A DNA stretch of 64,000 nucleotides from Melioribacter sp051488665 (GCF_051488665.1 NZ_JBPSEG010000007.1:84639-148638); one strand, 5' to 3'; positions 1 to 9,611 are shown, counted from the stretch's first letter. Program-made: numbers and translations. The notes: generated by a model not told the origin, from the letters alone.

Positions 1-723
1 TATGATGTAGCGGTCGCTCAGGTTCAGAAGCATAATGCCGATTGTGCCAAATACCAAAGGGAATCCGAATTTGAACGATACTCTCAAAAGTTCGCTGTCG
101 AAACGGTGCGACATCTGGTTCAATAATTTTATAAGCAGGAACAGAGCCGTAGCGGCTTCGCCTATCAATGTGGCTGTAAATATTCCTTCCAGTCCTTTGT
201 TCAATACCGTCAGCGCATATATGATGCCGGCTGCGATCAATATCAATTTTGTTACGCTTACGGCGGTATAGAAAAACGCCCTTTCTTCTGCCCGAAATTT
301 CGACAAAAAAAGATTATTGAGAGTGCGAAAAAAAACTATCCATACTATAAGTCTTATGTATACAGGTTTGATTAATAGGGAGGCTTCCAAATCGTTGTAC
401 GTATTTATAAAAAGTTCGCCCGCCATAATCAGGAGAGAGCATACGAAAACAACGAATAGAGTGATTGTAAAAAGAGCGTCTTTTTTCCTGGCTTTGTACT
501 CCGAACTGTTGTTCAAAAATATGATCGATGCGGCTTGCCCGAGCAGAAAGATTTCCGCGAGTATGTTTGTCGTGATATCGAGCAAGTCCCATTTACCGAA
601 ATCCTGCTGCGTCAGGTAAGCCGTATAAACCGGAAGGAGTACGACGCCGATTAGTTTGGGCGCCATATTGCTCAAGCTGTAGACAAAAGTATCTCTTAGC
701 GTACTTTTGAGCCGCTCAATCAT
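1..723 (-). CDS. Oligosaccharide flippase (Wzx/MATE-like), C-terminus beyond the window
   Basis: Reading the minus strand from an ATG at 723 gives 241 codons open to the window edge, starting MIERLKSTLRDTFVYSLSN. The N-terminal stretch with 'APKLIGVVLLPVYTAYLTQQDFGKWDL' character is typical of polysaccharide-biosynthesis flippases, which move lipid-linked glycans across the inner membrane. At least six hydrophobic segments are visible in the part present. The start codon lies one base from the stop of the upstream YfhO-like gene (725), so the two are probably cotranscribed. The protein would be about twice this length if complete. Neighbouring glycosyltransferase and epimerase genes fit a surface-glycan locus. 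The family assignment is by sequence style; the substrate is unknown. Confidence 0.8.
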   Translation of the reverse strand, partial: MIERLKSTLRDTFVYSLSNMAPKLIGVVLLPVYTAYLTQQDFGKWDLLDITTNILAEIFLLGQAASIIFLNNSSEYKARKKDALFTITLFVVFVCSLLIMAGELFINTYNDLEASLLIKPVYIRLIVWIVFFRTLNNLFLSKFRAEERAFFYTAVSVTKLILIAAGIIYALTVLNKGLEGIFTATLIGEAATALFLLIKLLNQMSHRFDSELLRVSFKFGFPLVFGTIGIMLLNLSDRYII

Positions 724-724
724 T

Positions 725-3238
725 TTATTGCTTGTTCTTCTTTTTCTTTGTGAAAATGATTGTAACGGCAATCGATGCAAAGAGAAGTATATTAAGTATG
801 AGCGAAAGATTCTTGCCTATAATAAAAGCGTCGGGTTCATAAATGAATTCGATTTCATGCGTACCTTCGGGCACTACTATTCCCATAAAAGCGTGATTTG
901 TCTTGAGTATTTCCGTCTTATTGCCGTCTACAAAAGCTTTCCATCCCGGCAAGTAAGTCGTGCAAAATACAAGGAAGTTATCGCCCGACGTTGCGGTTTT
1001 TGCCGTTATTTTTTCGTCGCTGTAAGAAGTAATGGTCAACGAAGTCGTTGTGTCGGTTCCGTCGACTTCCAAATTACCGCTTTCAATAAAAGCCTTTTCT
1101 CTCGGATCGAATTCGTCGTTGGCGACGGCTTTCAGTATCTCGATCGGTTTTTTAATCTCCACGGTGTCAACAAAGTAGAGTCTGGGAAGCGCCATTTGGT
1201 TTTCATAAACAAAAGTATTTTGCGATTGATAAATCGGCGACAATCCCATCGGATTATACGGTCTGTCCATTACGATATACTTTACATTTGCCATTCGCCA
1301 GAGGGTAACGTTTGCCGGCGAGACCACGTCGATTATATCCTGATATGCCCTCGGTTTTACCGCAGAATATCCGAAGAAATCTTCCAGCAGAAAATAAACG
1401 TTAAAATTTCCGTTGTTGGAAATAGACCCCAACGATCCGTCCTGTTTCAGATTTAATATTCTGAACGGTTCTTTATCGTTCCTGCTTTTAATTGCGGTTA
1501 CATATTCGGGTTGGCGGAACATTTCTTCAATTCTCTTGGAATCTTCGTAGTGAGCACCGCGGTTGCCGATCCTGAAGAGGTCGAATATTATCAGGAATGC
1601 AACAGCGCTTAATAATACCTCTTTTGCAATATTTTTATTCAGATAAGCATAAATCAATCCGAATGTAAGACTAAGAAGAGCCATGGCTATTTGCAGATCT
1701 CCTCGGAACATATCCGCCATATACCCCGAGAGGGCGTTGAACATTTGCGCTTGTTGTTGATTGCTCAGAGCCGCCGCATAACCGTTCACTCTCGAAACAA
1801 ACCAATCCGATATAACGCCGCCGAAAATAATAGAAAAAACAAAAAGTCCCGAAAAAACGAGAGCCGTGTTTTTGAATTGTTTCAGGCGCGCTGTGTTTTT
1901 TTCTTTCCTCAACTCCGCCAATTTCATTAAACCCAGTCCGGCCATCACGGGAAAGATAATTTGAATTACGTGAAGTATCATTGACGGGGTTCTGAAATTA
2001 TCGAAGAAAGGGAAATAATAGTACATAAAATTGTACACTACGGGAAATGTTCGTCCGAAGGAAATCAGCAAAAAGAATAGTACAACGATTGTAAAATAAC
2101 GCACTGCAGGGTCTTTCCAGCGCAAAAATATCGTCATTATTCCGAGCGCAAAAACGATTACTCCCATATACATAGCCGTATCCACAAAAGGCATTTGACC
2201 GAAATACGTGTTAACTTCAACGGCTTGATTGTTTGTAAGGGGACCTTTATAAGTCGAGCGTCCGAATCCGTAATAAGAAGGCACAACGAAAGTTAATACT
2301 TCGCCGGGAGAAAAAGACCAGTTTGTTGCGTATTGATAAAAATCGGATTCGCTTTGCGCGCTTTTGTTCTCTTTTTCTACAATACTCTCCGTGCCTCGCG
2401 TGGAATACGGCTTATATTCGAATAACTGTCCGTAAGTGTCATACGACATTAATAGGGCTATTGCCGCCGCGGCAATCGATACTAAGATCGATTTAAACAG
2501 TTGATTTCTCAAAACATTATTTTTTGTCGCAATTGCGTGGGCAAAATAATAAATGAAATAAACGAGCCCCGCCAGCCCGAAATAAAAAACAATCTGAACG
2601 TGAGCTCCGAAAACCAGTATATGTAAACCGACAATAAACAATAAGACGTCCAGAATTTTAATTTCTTTTTGGAATTTAAATAGCATCATCATAATGAATG
2701 GAAAGATAGAAAGGCTCATCAGTTTTGTAGTGTGCCCTATAAAAAATAGCACTATAATACCCGTGCTGAATGCCGCCGATACTGCCGTTATGAAAGCAAT
2801 GCCGCGCGACGCTCCAAAATTTCTCATAAAGAAAAATGCCGTGAAAGCAAGCAATAACAGATTGAAAGTATAAATGGCGTTGTAATTCTTGAACGCCGCC
2901 GAATAAATTCTGGAAGCGTACGAATAGAGCATTGCCGTTAAATCGTAATAACGAGGCGACATCGAGGTCACTACCGCAGGCATTCCGCAAAATATATACG
3001 GATTCCATAGAGATACGCCTTCGCGCTCTTTCAAAGCATATTGCCGCATACTTTTGATTTGAACCAAATCGCCTGAAGTAGTTGTCTTATCGCCGAACAT
3101 GACCGGCGAAAAAAATACGAATAAAAGAAGGATAATTATCCCAAGTAATAACGCCGTTCTGTATTTTTCGGGAATCAGATTTTCGATAGTAAAGCCGTAT
3201 TCTTTTGGTTGGTTTGCACCCTTCTTTTGCTTGCTCAT
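725..3238 (-). CDS. YfhO-family multipass membrane protein
   Basis: The 837-residue product has a short basic N-terminus, a first membrane segment near residues 28-46, about a dozen further hydrophobic helices to near residue 580, a large soluble region of about 590-800, and a last helix before a lysine-rich end. The early motif 'SGDLVQIKSMRQYALKEREG…WNPYIFCGMP' is characteristic of the YfhO family, large GT-C-like membrane proteins. Bacillus YfhO is implicated in decorating lipoteichoic acid. Here it probably transfers or handles a lipid-linked sugar at the outer face of the membrane, which is inference. It sits between a glycosyltransferase and a flippase on the same strand with tight spacing, consistent with one polysaccharide operon. 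Confidence 0.85.
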   Translation of the reverse strand: MSKQKKGANQPKEYGFTIENLIPEKYRTALLLGIIILLLFVFFSPVMFGDKTTTSGDLVQIKSMRQYALKEREGVSLWNPYIFCGMPAVVTSMSPRYYDLTAMLYSYASRIYSAAFKNYNAIYTFNLLLLAFTAFFFMRNFGASRGIAFITAVSAAFSTGIIVLFFIGHTTKLMSLSIFPFIMMMLFKFQKEIKILDVLLFIVGLHILVFGAHVQIVFYFGLAGLVYFIYYFAHAIATKNNVLRNQLFKSILVSIAAAAIALLMSYDTYGQLFEYKPYSTRGTESIVEKENKSAQSESDFYQYATNWSFSPGEVLTFVVPSYYGFGRSTYKGPLTNNQAVEVNTYFGQMPFVDTAMYMGVIVFALGIMTIFLRWKDPAVRYFTIVVLFFLLISFGRTFPVVYNFMYYYFPFFDNFRTPSMILHVIQIIFPVMAGLGLMKLAELRKEKNTARLKQFKNTALVFSGLFVFSIIFGGVISDWFVSRVNGYAAALSNQQQAQMFNALSGYMADMFRGDLQIAMALLSLTFGLIYAYLNKNIAKEVLLSAVAFLIIFDLFRIGNRGAHYEDSKRIEEMFRQPEYVTAIKSRNDKEPFRILNLKQDGSLGSISNNGNFNVYFLLEDFFGYSAVKPRAYQDIIDVVSPANVTLWRMANVKYIVMDRPYNPMGLSPIYQSQNTFVYENQMALPRLYFVDTVEIKKPIEILKAVANDEFDPREKAFIESGNLEVDGTDTTTSLTITSYSDEKITAKTATSGDNFLVFCTTYLPGWKAFVDGNKTEILKTNHAFMGIVVPEGTHEIEFIYEPDAFIIGKNLSLILNILLFASIAVTIIFTKKKKNKQ

Positions 3239-3266
3239 TTATTCACCGTATTAATTTTTTAATACT

Positions 3267-4550
3267 TTATTGATTTAGAATTGCTTTTGCATAATTTCCC
3301 CAGCTCATTTTCTTTGCCTGCTCCTCGATTCTGCCGCGCGGAATCGGGTTTTCAATAAAATCTTTCATTACTTTATACATTGAATCGATGTCGTTCGGTT
3401 CGGCAAGATATCCGTTGTAACCGTGTTTGATTGTCTCGGGAAAATGGCCTACCGCAGTGGCTATCGAAGGCAGATTGAAGTTATACGCCATTGATTCTAC
3501 TCCGGATGGAGTGGCGACTTCATAAAAGAGGACGTTGCAATCGGCCACCTGAAAATATTTATGGACTTCTTCGTTTGGCACGTATCTGTTGATTACGACA
3601 ACGCTGTCGCGAATGCCGAGTTTGTCGATCAATTCAAGCGGTCTGTAACTGCTTTCGTCGTCTTTTTCTTTTGTAACGAGTTTTTTGATAAATCCGAAAA
3701 TTTTCTTTTTTAATTTAGTAGATAGTTTCTTTTCGTCCAAAGTCTGCCAGAAGGACTCGCCCACAATCAACAGCGATACGTCGTTCCGCTCTGCAGCTAA
3801 CTTTGCAAATGCGGGAATTACATTGTGCAAGCCTTTGTATTTTCGTATAAAGCCGAAAAAAAGGAAAACATATTTCTTCAGTCCGAGCTCCGCTTTTATT
3901 TTTTCGCGGTCGATGTTGATATCGGGCGTAAACATATCGTATATCGGGTGATAAAGACGTATTACCTGTTGAATCCCTTTCCCGGCTAATTCCGTGTGCT
4001 TGGCTCTGGGCTGCCTGTCGACCAGAATAAATTTTTGTTTCGGAAAAATTTCCTGCAATTCCTGAAATGTTTTGAGCGAGTGCACTATAAAAGTGTGAGG
4101 TTTCTTAAGGGCGTATTTAAGAAACAGTTTATCGAGTATGCTGCTTTCTTTCTGCGCTACAACGTGGAGATCGAATATAATTTCGCAATCGCAACCGGTT
4201 CTTAATTTTTGGGCAATATAGCCCATCGGCAATCCCTGCACAGAAATAGCCCATTGGAATACTACAATATCCGGATTAATGCTTTTTATAAGTTTAACGG
4301 TTTTATTCCACGAAAAAGGATTGTTGTAGTTGGTAACATACTCGATTTTAACTGGCGTGCCTTCAAGAAAGTTTTTCTTGCTCGAACGGTCGATAAAATC
4401 GCGGGGTATTATTGACGGGTACTGCTGCGTCCAGGATACTATATAAACTTCCGCTCCCAACTTACTCAAAGATTTTGCAAGCGATGTCGTATAATTAGCA
4501 ATGCCGCCTTTGAATTGCGGTCCGGGACCGAAGATAACGATTCTTTTCAT
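3267..4550 (-). CDS. Glycosyltransferase family 4 protein
   Basis: The 427-residue protein starts MKRIVIFGPGPQFKGGIANYTTSLAKSL. The glycine-rich loop GGIANYT (about residues 15-21) is the usual nucleotide-sugar loop of GT-B enzymes. Near the C-terminus, TPSGVESMAYNFNLPSIAT followed by GYNGYLAEPND matches the EX7E-type donor-binding region and the 'G.NG.L' loop of the GT1/GT4 fold. No signal peptide or membrane helix is evident, so it should act on the cytoplasmic face. An insert around residues 275-300 is rich in lysine. It lies 28 bp upstream of the YfhO-like gene and 9 bp downstream of the epimerase gene. The sugar transferred cannot be told from sequence. Confidence 0.88.
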   Translation of the reverse strand: MKRIVIFGPGPQFKGGIANYTTSLAKSLSKLGAEVYIVSWTQQYPSIIPRDFIDRSSKKNFLEGTPVKIEYVTNYNNPFSWNKTVKLIKSINPDIVVFQWAISVQGLPMGYIAQKLRTGCDCEIIFDLHVVAQKESSILDKLFLKYALKKPHTFIVHSLKTFQELQEIFPKQKFILVDRQPRAKHTELAGKGIQQVIRLYHPIYDMFTPDINIDREKIKAELGLKKYVFLFFGFIRKYKGLHNVIPAFAKLAAERNDVSLLIVGESFWQTLDEKKLSTKLKKKIFGFIKKLVTKEKDDESSYRPLELIDKLGIRDSVVVINRYVPNEEVHKYFQVADCNVLFYEVATPSGVESMAYNFNLPSIATAVGHFPETIKHGYNGYLAEPNDIDSMYKVMKDFIENPIPRGRIEEQAKKMSWGNYAKAILNQ

Positions 4551-4559
4551 AATTGGCGA

Positions 4560-5615
4560 TTATTTGTTGTTTTTAATTCTTTCTACAGCCACGTCATAAA
4601 CGCGTTTCATCCCTTCTTCGAGAGAAATTCTGGGTTCCCACCCAAGCAATTGTTTTACAAAAGTCATATCGCTGTAGCGGGAGTGGACGCCCATCGGTTT
4701 GTCGGTCAGCGGTTTGATTGCGGGCGAGTAACCTGCGAATTTTGTGAAAAGACGTATCAATTCGATAAAAGATGTAAGTTTGCCGGAGCCGATGTTGATA
4801 GCCGTTCCGTCGTGAATTTTGTCCATTGCCAGAAACATACAATCCATCACATCGTCGATGTGAACAAAATCCCTGCCTTGTTGTCCGGTTCCCCAGACTT
4901 CAAACGGGTCTTCTTTGCGCGCGGCGCGGGTTGCAATGGCGGGAACGGGATAACTCAAATCCTGGTCTTCTCCGTAGCCTGAAAAAGGACGTATGCAAAC
5001 AATCGAAATTCCGTAGTGTTCCGCCGCAATTTTTGCAAGATATTCGCCGGTTAATTTTGTCCAGCCGTATGTCATATCCGGCTTGCCGAGCGTGTAACCG
5101 TTTATATCAATGTAGGATTCCTTTAAAGCAACCGCGTTTCCTTCCGCCTGCAGATTAATCGGATAAGCGGCGGAGGAGCTCGGATAGAGAACTCTTTCGG
5201 GTTTCGACTTGGCAATCCAGTTGAAAAATTCCGCGTCGATCGACAAGTCGAGCGCTACTGCCATCGGGTCGCCTTCTATTTTTGCGCGTCCGCCTACTAT
5301 TGCCGCAAAATGGAATACGTCTCCGAATCGATCTATGTTTAATCCGTAATCTCTTTTCAACCAGCCGTTGTCTTCTTGAAGTTTATTTAAAAATTTTCTT
5401 ATGTCCGTTTGGAAAAAGAAGAGACGCTCGTCTTTGCCGAAAATTTCAATATCCTTTAATTTTTTTGAAGTTGGGTCTTCGAGCCACGAGGAGGGATGCG
5501 TTCCGACCGAAAGATCGTCGACCATAATTACATTATCTTGTGTTCTTTTGAGCAATTGCTTGACGGTATTTCTGCCCACAAATCCGCAAGCTCCGGTTAC
5601 CAGGTGAAATTTCAT
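4560..5615 (-). CDS. NAD-dependent sugar-nucleotide epimerase/dehydratase (extended SDR)
   Basis: The 351-residue protein has the Rossmann glycine motif TGACGFVGRN (7-16), a serine patch PSSS (145-148) and the catalytic Y183-x3-K187 of extended short-chain dehydrogenases. The 'RDFVHIDDVMDCMFLAM' stretch is typical of UDP- or GDP-sugar epimerases and dehydratases. It probably provides a nucleotide sugar for the glycan genes downstream on the same strand. It is the first gene of that block; 143 bp separate it from the copper genes, and the start at 5615 is the only sensible ATG. The exact reaction (4-epimerase, 4,6-dehydratase or reductase) is not resolved. There is no C-terminal membrane anchor. 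Confidence 0.87.
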   Translation of the reverse strand: MKFHLVTGACGFVGRNTVKQLLKRTQDNVIMVDDLSVGTHPSSWLEDPTSKKLKDIEIFGKDERLFFFQTDIRKFLNKLQEDNGWLKRDYGLNIDRFGDVFHFAAIVGGRAKIEGDPMAVALDLSIDAEFFNWIAKSKPERVLYPSSSAAYPINLQAEGNAVALKESYIDINGYTLGKPDMTYGWTKLTGEYLAKIAAEHYGISIVCIRPFSGYGEDQDLSYPVPAIATRAARKEDPFEVWGTGQQGRDFVHIDDVMDCMFLAMDKIHDGTAINIGSGKLTSFIELIRLFTKFAGYSPAIKPLTDKPMGVHSRYSDMTFVKQLLGWEPRISLEEGMKRVYDVAVERIKNNK

Positions 5616-5669
5616 AATACTATTCCTTTTTCTTTTACCGTAAAAATAAGAATTTTTAACGTTTATCCT

Positions 5670-5698
5670 TCACTCCGAAGTATTTTTCGGCGAGTCTG
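5670..5698 (-). terminator. Possible weak terminator hairpin after the copper genes
   Basis: Between the copper genes and the epimerase, the + strand reads ACTCCGAAGTATTTTTCGGCGAGT. CCGAA and TTCGG can pair around a six-base loop, with partial extension by ACT/AGT. The stem is short and there is no long T run, so the call is weak. It would end transcription from the SCO1/PCu(A)C pair before the glycan genes. Confidence 0.25.
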
Positions 5699-5758
5699 AA
5701 AAGAAAAACAAACCTCATCTTCGGAAAGCAATTTTGCTCTGTAAAGAGACTTATCCAA

Positions 5759-6178
5759 TCAGAATGTTTTTACTTTTGCTTCCGTAATTATTTTCCCGTT
5801 TTTTCTGAAGAATAATTCAACCTTGATTGAATCCCCCGCTTTTAAATCTTTGGTCGAGCCGATTAACATTATATGATGTCCGCCCGGTTTGAAGCTAACG
5901 CTCGACCCGGGTGATATTTTTACGAATTCAACTTCTCTCATGCCCATCATATCGTCGCCGGCTTTATAGGTTTCGTGAATTTCCACTATTTGAGCAGCAG
6001 AAGATTTTGCGGCGTAAAGAGTGTCTTCCGAATCGCCCGTATTCGTTATTGTCATATAAAGAGCCGAATTGTGCCCCATAGCCGCCGGGCGCGCCCATGC
6101 GTTTTCTACTTTTATTTTAGTTTGCTGCCCGTATAATAAAACCGGCAGAAAGATTGTCAATAATAGAAGTTTTTTCAT
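5759..6178 (-). CDS. Periplasmic copper chaperone PCu(A)C
   Basis: This is a 139-residue secreted protein with a signal peptide (MKKLLLLTIFLPVLLYG). The mature part begins near 'ENAWARPAAMGHNSALYMTI', the family's usual N-terminal strand. Copper ligands of the H(M)x10Mx21HxM type are visible: H68, Met at 77, 78 and 80, H101/H102 and M104. Proteins of this family carry Cu(I) in the periplasm and help load the CuA or CuB site of cytochrome c oxidase. The gene lies 15 bp downstream of the SCO1/SenC gene on the same strand, the standard partnership. Length matches the family. Confidence 0.92.
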   Translation of the reverse strand: MKKLLLLTIFLPVLLYGQQTKIKVENAWARPAAMGHNSALYMTITNTGDSEDTLYAAKSSAAQIVEIHETYKAGDDMMGMREVEFVKISPGSSVSFKPGGHHIMLIGSTKDLKAGDSIKVELFFRKNGKIITEAKVKTF

Positions 6179-6193
6179 AACGCGTTACTCCGC

Positions 6194-6775
6194 TTACATT
6201 AATTTTTTGATATCTGCATAAATTTCTTCCAGATTAAGTTTACTGCCGGGATAATTTTTTCTCACTATTCCGTCCCTGTCGATTAGCTGGATTCTGTCTG
6301 TGTGAACGTAATAATAAATCTTTTTTCCGTTGGCTAATGTCGTCGAATCGCCGGGTACGGCAAGGACTTCAACGGTTTTCATTAACGAATCGATTTCGCT
6401 TTGGCTTCCCGTAAGAAATTCCCATCCGCCGGCGTCGAGATTTCTTATTTCGGCGTATTTTTTCAGAACTTCGGGAGTATCGTTCGCAGGGTCGAAGCTG
6501 ATCGATACGAAATTCACTTCGCTTATTCCTTCCCGCTCCAACCTTTCTTTTAAGAGACGCATGTTGTTTGTTGTAAGCGGACAGATATCCGGACAGTTAG
6601 TAAAGATATAACCGGCAACTGTTATCTTTCCCTTGATATTCTCCGGGAAAATCACTTCCCTGCCGTCCTGATTGACAAGATGAAATTCGTGCCGGGAAAG
6701 GTCGATCAATTCCGGCAAATTGCCGCCGCATGCGATTAATATCGCGAACAATGGAATTATTTTAATTAATTTCAT
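6194..6775 (-). CDS. SCO1/SenC-family copper-binding lipoprotein
   Basis: This 193-residue thioredoxin-fold protein has a lipobox-like LIAC with lipidation Cys at 16. The copper and redox motif is C61-P-D-I-C65 within 'IFTNCPDICPLTTNNM', and the distal histidine ligand is H158 in YYYVHTDRIQLID. SCO proteins bind copper through these three residues and deliver it to the CuA centre of cytochrome oxidase or maintain its thiols. The gene is first in a two-gene unit with the PCu(A)C gene downstream. It is divergent from the exonuclease-like gene at 6829, and the 53-bp gap must hold both promoters. Confidence 0.93.
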   Translation of the reverse strand: MKLIKIIPLFAILIACGGNLPELIDLSRHEFHLVNQDGREVIFPENIKGKITVAGYIFTNCPDICPLTTNNMRLLKERLEREGISEVNFVSISFDPANDTPEVLKKYAEIRNLDAGGWEFLTGSQSEIDSLMKTVEVLAVPGDSTTLANGKKIYYYVHTDRIQLIDRDGIVRKNYPGSKLNLEEIYADIKKLM

Positions 6776-6828
6776 TTTTTAGTTATTTTGAAATATCCAA
6801 AAGCAATAATAATTAATTGGGATTTTAA

Positions 6829-8055
6829 ATGAAACGTTTCTTTACGATTGCTCTGTTTATTGTCGCCGGTTTATTAAACGCCCAGGACACGTTAAAAATT
6901 ATGACTTATAATATTCATCAATATACGCCTTATAACCCTACCGCGGACAATCCCGGCAGGCTTGACTGGGACAATCCCGCGTTGAAATACGTTATCAACG
7001 CAGTCGATCCCGACGTACTGGTTTGCCAGGAAGTTGTCGATAAAGCTTCGGTTAATCAGTTTATGGAATACGTGCTTGAGTATAAATATAAAGCTGCGGA
7101 ATTTATCGCTTCGAAGGAAATGAACAGCGCTCTTTTTTATAAAGAAGACAAAGTCGAATCGCTGGGAAATATAATTCACGACGCAGTAACCAGACCGATA
7201 AACGAATTTCCGGTAATAAACAAAAAGACCGGCGACACGCTTATTATTTTTTCCGTTCATCTTAAAGCAAACGAAAGGTACGGCGACAACATCGAAAATT
7301 TAAACAAACGTTTTCTTCAGGCAAACGTATTGCGGAATGTTACTTCCCAATATCCCGAAGACAAGGATTATATTGTTTTGGGCGACTTCAATACGCTCAA
7401 CGGTTCCGAAGCGGCTTTCGTTAAATTGACAGACCGGTCTTTCCCGGGTTATTTTATCGACCCGATCGATGCAATCGGAGAATGGAACGGCAATCCGTTG
7501 TTCAAGCATACGCACAGCTATTCAGCAACCGAGTTGACAAACCGGTTCGATATGATCCTTATTTCGCAGGCGGTTAAAGACCCCGGAGGAATAGAGTATG
7601 TAGACGGCTCGTATACAATCGTTGGAAACGACGGCAATCATTTCGGAATGCCGATAAATTCCGGTCCAAATAACTTCGGAAACGAGCTGGCGGACTCTCT
7701 TGTTTCAGCCAGCGACCATTTGCCTGTTTATGCCCTTTTCAGATTCGATCAGCTGCAGAGCGTTTCAGACGGAACGGAAATTCCGCGAGGTTTCGAATTA
7801 TATCAAAACTATCCGAATCCTTTCAATCCGACCACAATTATTAAATTCAATCTCGAATCGGGCGGATACGTAAAACTAATCGTATTCGATATACTGGGCA
7901 GGGAAATAACAAAGCTTGCCGAAGGATATTACGCTCCCGGCTCATATAAATTCAATTTCGATTCCGACGGCTTTAATCTTCCTTCCGGAATTTATTTTTA
8001 CAGACTCACCTATAATAATTATTCCGTGGCGAAAAAAATGATATTGACGAGATGA
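6829..8055 (+). CDS. Secreted endonuclease/exonuclease/phosphatase-fold protein with type IX sorting tail
   Basis: The 408-residue protein has a signal peptide (about 1-18), then an EEP domain (about 21-310), then a C-terminal type IX sorting domain (about 321-408). EEP residues visible are N28 in MTYNIHQ, E68 in CQEV, D186/N188 in LGDFN, and D296/H297 in ASDHLPV, so the Mg-dependent phosphodiesterase site looks intact. The tail has YQNYPNPFNP, a beta-rich stretch and the final KKMILTR, the hallmark of proteins exported through the outer membrane by T9SS in Bacteroidota and Ignavibacteria. It may degrade extracellular DNA or act on phospho-lipids or inositol phosphates; the substrate is not resolved. 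The stop overlaps the next start by 4 bp. Confidence 0.88.
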   Translation: MKRFFTIALFIVAGLLNAQDTLKIMTYNIHQYTPYNPTADNPGRLDWDNPALKYVINAVDPDVLVCQEVVDKASVNQFMEYVLEYKYKAAEFIASKEMNSALFYKEDKVESLGNIIHDAVTRPINEFPVINKKTGDTLIIFSVHLKANERYGDNIENLNKRFLQANVLRNVTSQYPEDKDYIVLGDFNTLNGSEAAFVKLTDRSFPGYFIDPIDAIGEWNGNPLFKHTHSYSATELTNRFDMILISQAVKDPGGIEYVDGSYTIVGNDGNHFGMPINSGPNNFGNELADSLVSASDHLPVYALFRFDQLQSVSDGTEIPRGFELYQNYPNPFNPTTIIKFNLESGGYVKLIVFDILGREITKLAEGYYAPGSYKFNFDSDGFNLPSGIYFYRLTYNNYSVAKKMILTR

Positions 8056-8519
8056 ATAATCGTTTAATTGTTTTGTATGCTGTCGTTCTGCTTGCGCTTT
8101 TGTTTAGCGGCGTTAATCTAGCTCAAAAATCGCATAATTCAATTTATGCGGAACTCTTTGGCAATGCGGGCGGATATTCGGTTAATTATGAAAGAACTGT
8201 ATATCAAAATATAAGTCTGAGAGCCGGCTTTATGTTTGTTTCTGACGCAAGCGCGTTTCCGGTACTTGTTAATTACAGAATTTACTCGGGCGAAAATTAT
8301 TTTTCCGTCGGAGCCGGAATTCTAAACTGGCATGTTTATTCGAATTATAAAATAACAAACGGCGAACAACTGAAAGGTTCGGGACTTATGTTTACAGCGC
8401 GAATAAATTATACGTTAGTCACGCGCAACGGATTATTTTTGGGAATTAGTTTTACGCCGTTTGTTTATAACGGTAAAATGATTCCGTTCGGAGGATTTTC
8501 GTTCGGATACGAATTTTGA
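8052..8519 (+). CDS. Small outer-membrane beta-barrel-like protein
   Basis: This 155-residue protein has a signal peptide of about 24 residues ending near NLAQ. The rest alternates polar and hydrophobic residues in short strands rich in Gly, Tyr and Phe, for example NYERTVYQNISLRAGFMF, NYFSVGAGILNWHVYS and FGGFSFGYEF. The protein ends in a terminal phenylalanine, as many outer-membrane barrel proteins do. I do not recognise a named family. The ATGA overlap with the exonuclease-like gene implies translational coupling. A role as a surface or export partner is only inference. Confidence 0.65.
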   Translation: MNNRLIVLYAVVLLALLFSGVNLAQKSHNSIYAELFGNAGGYSVNYERTVYQNISLRAGFMFVSDASAFPVLVNYRIYSGENYFSVGAGILNWHVYSNYKITNGEQLKGSGLMFTARINYTLVTRNGLFLGISFTPFVYNGKMIPFGGFSFGYEF

Positions 8520-8568
8520 ATTCGAGATAAATCGGCATAAATTTGTTTAGATAAATTACAGGAGAACT

Positions 8569-9600
8569 ATGGACGGCAAAACAATTCTAATTACAGGCGG
8601 AACGGGTTCTTTCGGAAAGAAATTCGTTGAGACCGTATTGAAAAGATACACACCGAGAAAAATAATTATTTACAGCAGAGACGAACTGAAGCAGTTCGAA
8701 ATGCAGCACAATCCCGCTTACAAAAAAGAAGGCGTTCTGATGCGTTATTTTATCGGCGACGTCCGGGACGAAGAAAGGCTTAAGAAGGCAATGGAAGGCG
8801 TCGATTACGTGGTTCATGCCGCGGCTCTGAAACAGGTGCCGGCTTGCGAATACAATCCTTTCGAAGCGGTTAAAACAAATGTTATAGGCGGTCAAAATGT
8901 AATAAATGCTTGTATCGAAAAGGGAGTAAGAAAAGTAATTGCGCTTAGCACCGATAAAGCGGCGGCGCCGGTCAACCTTTACGGCGCAACCAAACTTACA
9001 TCGGACAAACTTTTTATTGCGGCAAATAATTTCAAAGGCGCTCACGACATTAAATTTTCGGTAGTGCGTTACGGAAACGTAATGGGCAGCCGCGGGTCGG
9101 TAATTCCTTTCTTCCTTCAAAAAAGAAAAGAAGGCGTTTTGCCCGTAACCGACGATAGAATGACTCGCTTTAATATTACTCTTCAACAGGGCGTCGACTT
9201 CGTTCTCGAAAGTTTTAAAAGAATGTGGGGCGGCGAACTTTTCGTGCCAAAAATTCCGTCTTACAGAATCTTAGATCTGGCAAAAGCAGTAGCTCCTGAA
9301 TGTAAAGTGGAAGTTGTCGGCATACGTCCGGGCGAAAAAATACACGAAGAAATGATTACACAGGCGGACGCGCTCAACACAATCGAATTCGACGACTATT
9401 TCGTTATTCTTCCGTCCGTTCAATTGGGCAACGATCCGAATCTCAAATTATGGGATACCGAAGAATTCCGACTTAAAAGCAACGGGCAACCGGGAAAATT
9501 CTGTGAATACGGATTTTCTTACAACAGCGGCGCCAATCCGCATTTTCTGACGGTTGAAGAGTTGCGCGAATTAATCGAGAAAAACGTTGTTGTATTCTGA
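8569..9600 (+). CDS. pseB: UDP-N-acetylglucosamine 4,6-dehydratase (5-inverting), PseB
   Basis: PseB performs the first step of CMP-pseudaminic acid synthesis: UDP-GlcNAc to UDP-2-acetamido-2,6-dideoxy-L-arabino-hex-4-ulose. The 343-residue protein has the NADP-binding TGGTGSFG (9-16), STDK (127-130) and Y138-x3-K142 (YGATK). The SxDK/YxxxK pattern is shared with the Helicobacter and Campylobacter enzymes. The AALKQVPACEYNPFEAVKTN segment is typical of the FlaA1/PseB group. A clear AGGAGA ribosome site precedes the ATG. It heads the pse cluster and is followed 11 bp later by pseC. Confidence 0.96.
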   Translation: MDGKTILITGGTGSFGKKFVETVLKRYTPRKIIIYSRDELKQFEMQHNPAYKKEGVLMRYFIGDVRDEERLKKAMEGVDYVVHAAALKQVPACEYNPFEAVKTNVIGGQNVINACIEKGVRKVIALSTDKAAAPVNLYGATKLTSDKLFIAANNFKGAHDIKFSVVRYGNVMGSRGSVIPFFLQKRKEGVLPVTDDRMTRFNITLQQGVDFVLESFKRMWGGELFVPKIPSYRILDLAKAVAPECKVEVVGIRPGEKIHEEMITQADALNTIEFDDYFVILPSVQLGNDPNLKLWDTEEFRLKSNGQPGKFCEYGFSYNSGANPHFLTVEELRELIEKNVVVF

Positions 9601-9611
9601 GGGAAATTTAT

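Noticed and set aside
707..1456. Plus-strand 249-aa ORF
   Set aside because: It is an antisense shadow of the YfhO-like gene with basic, low-quality protein composition; the minus strand has clear homology features.
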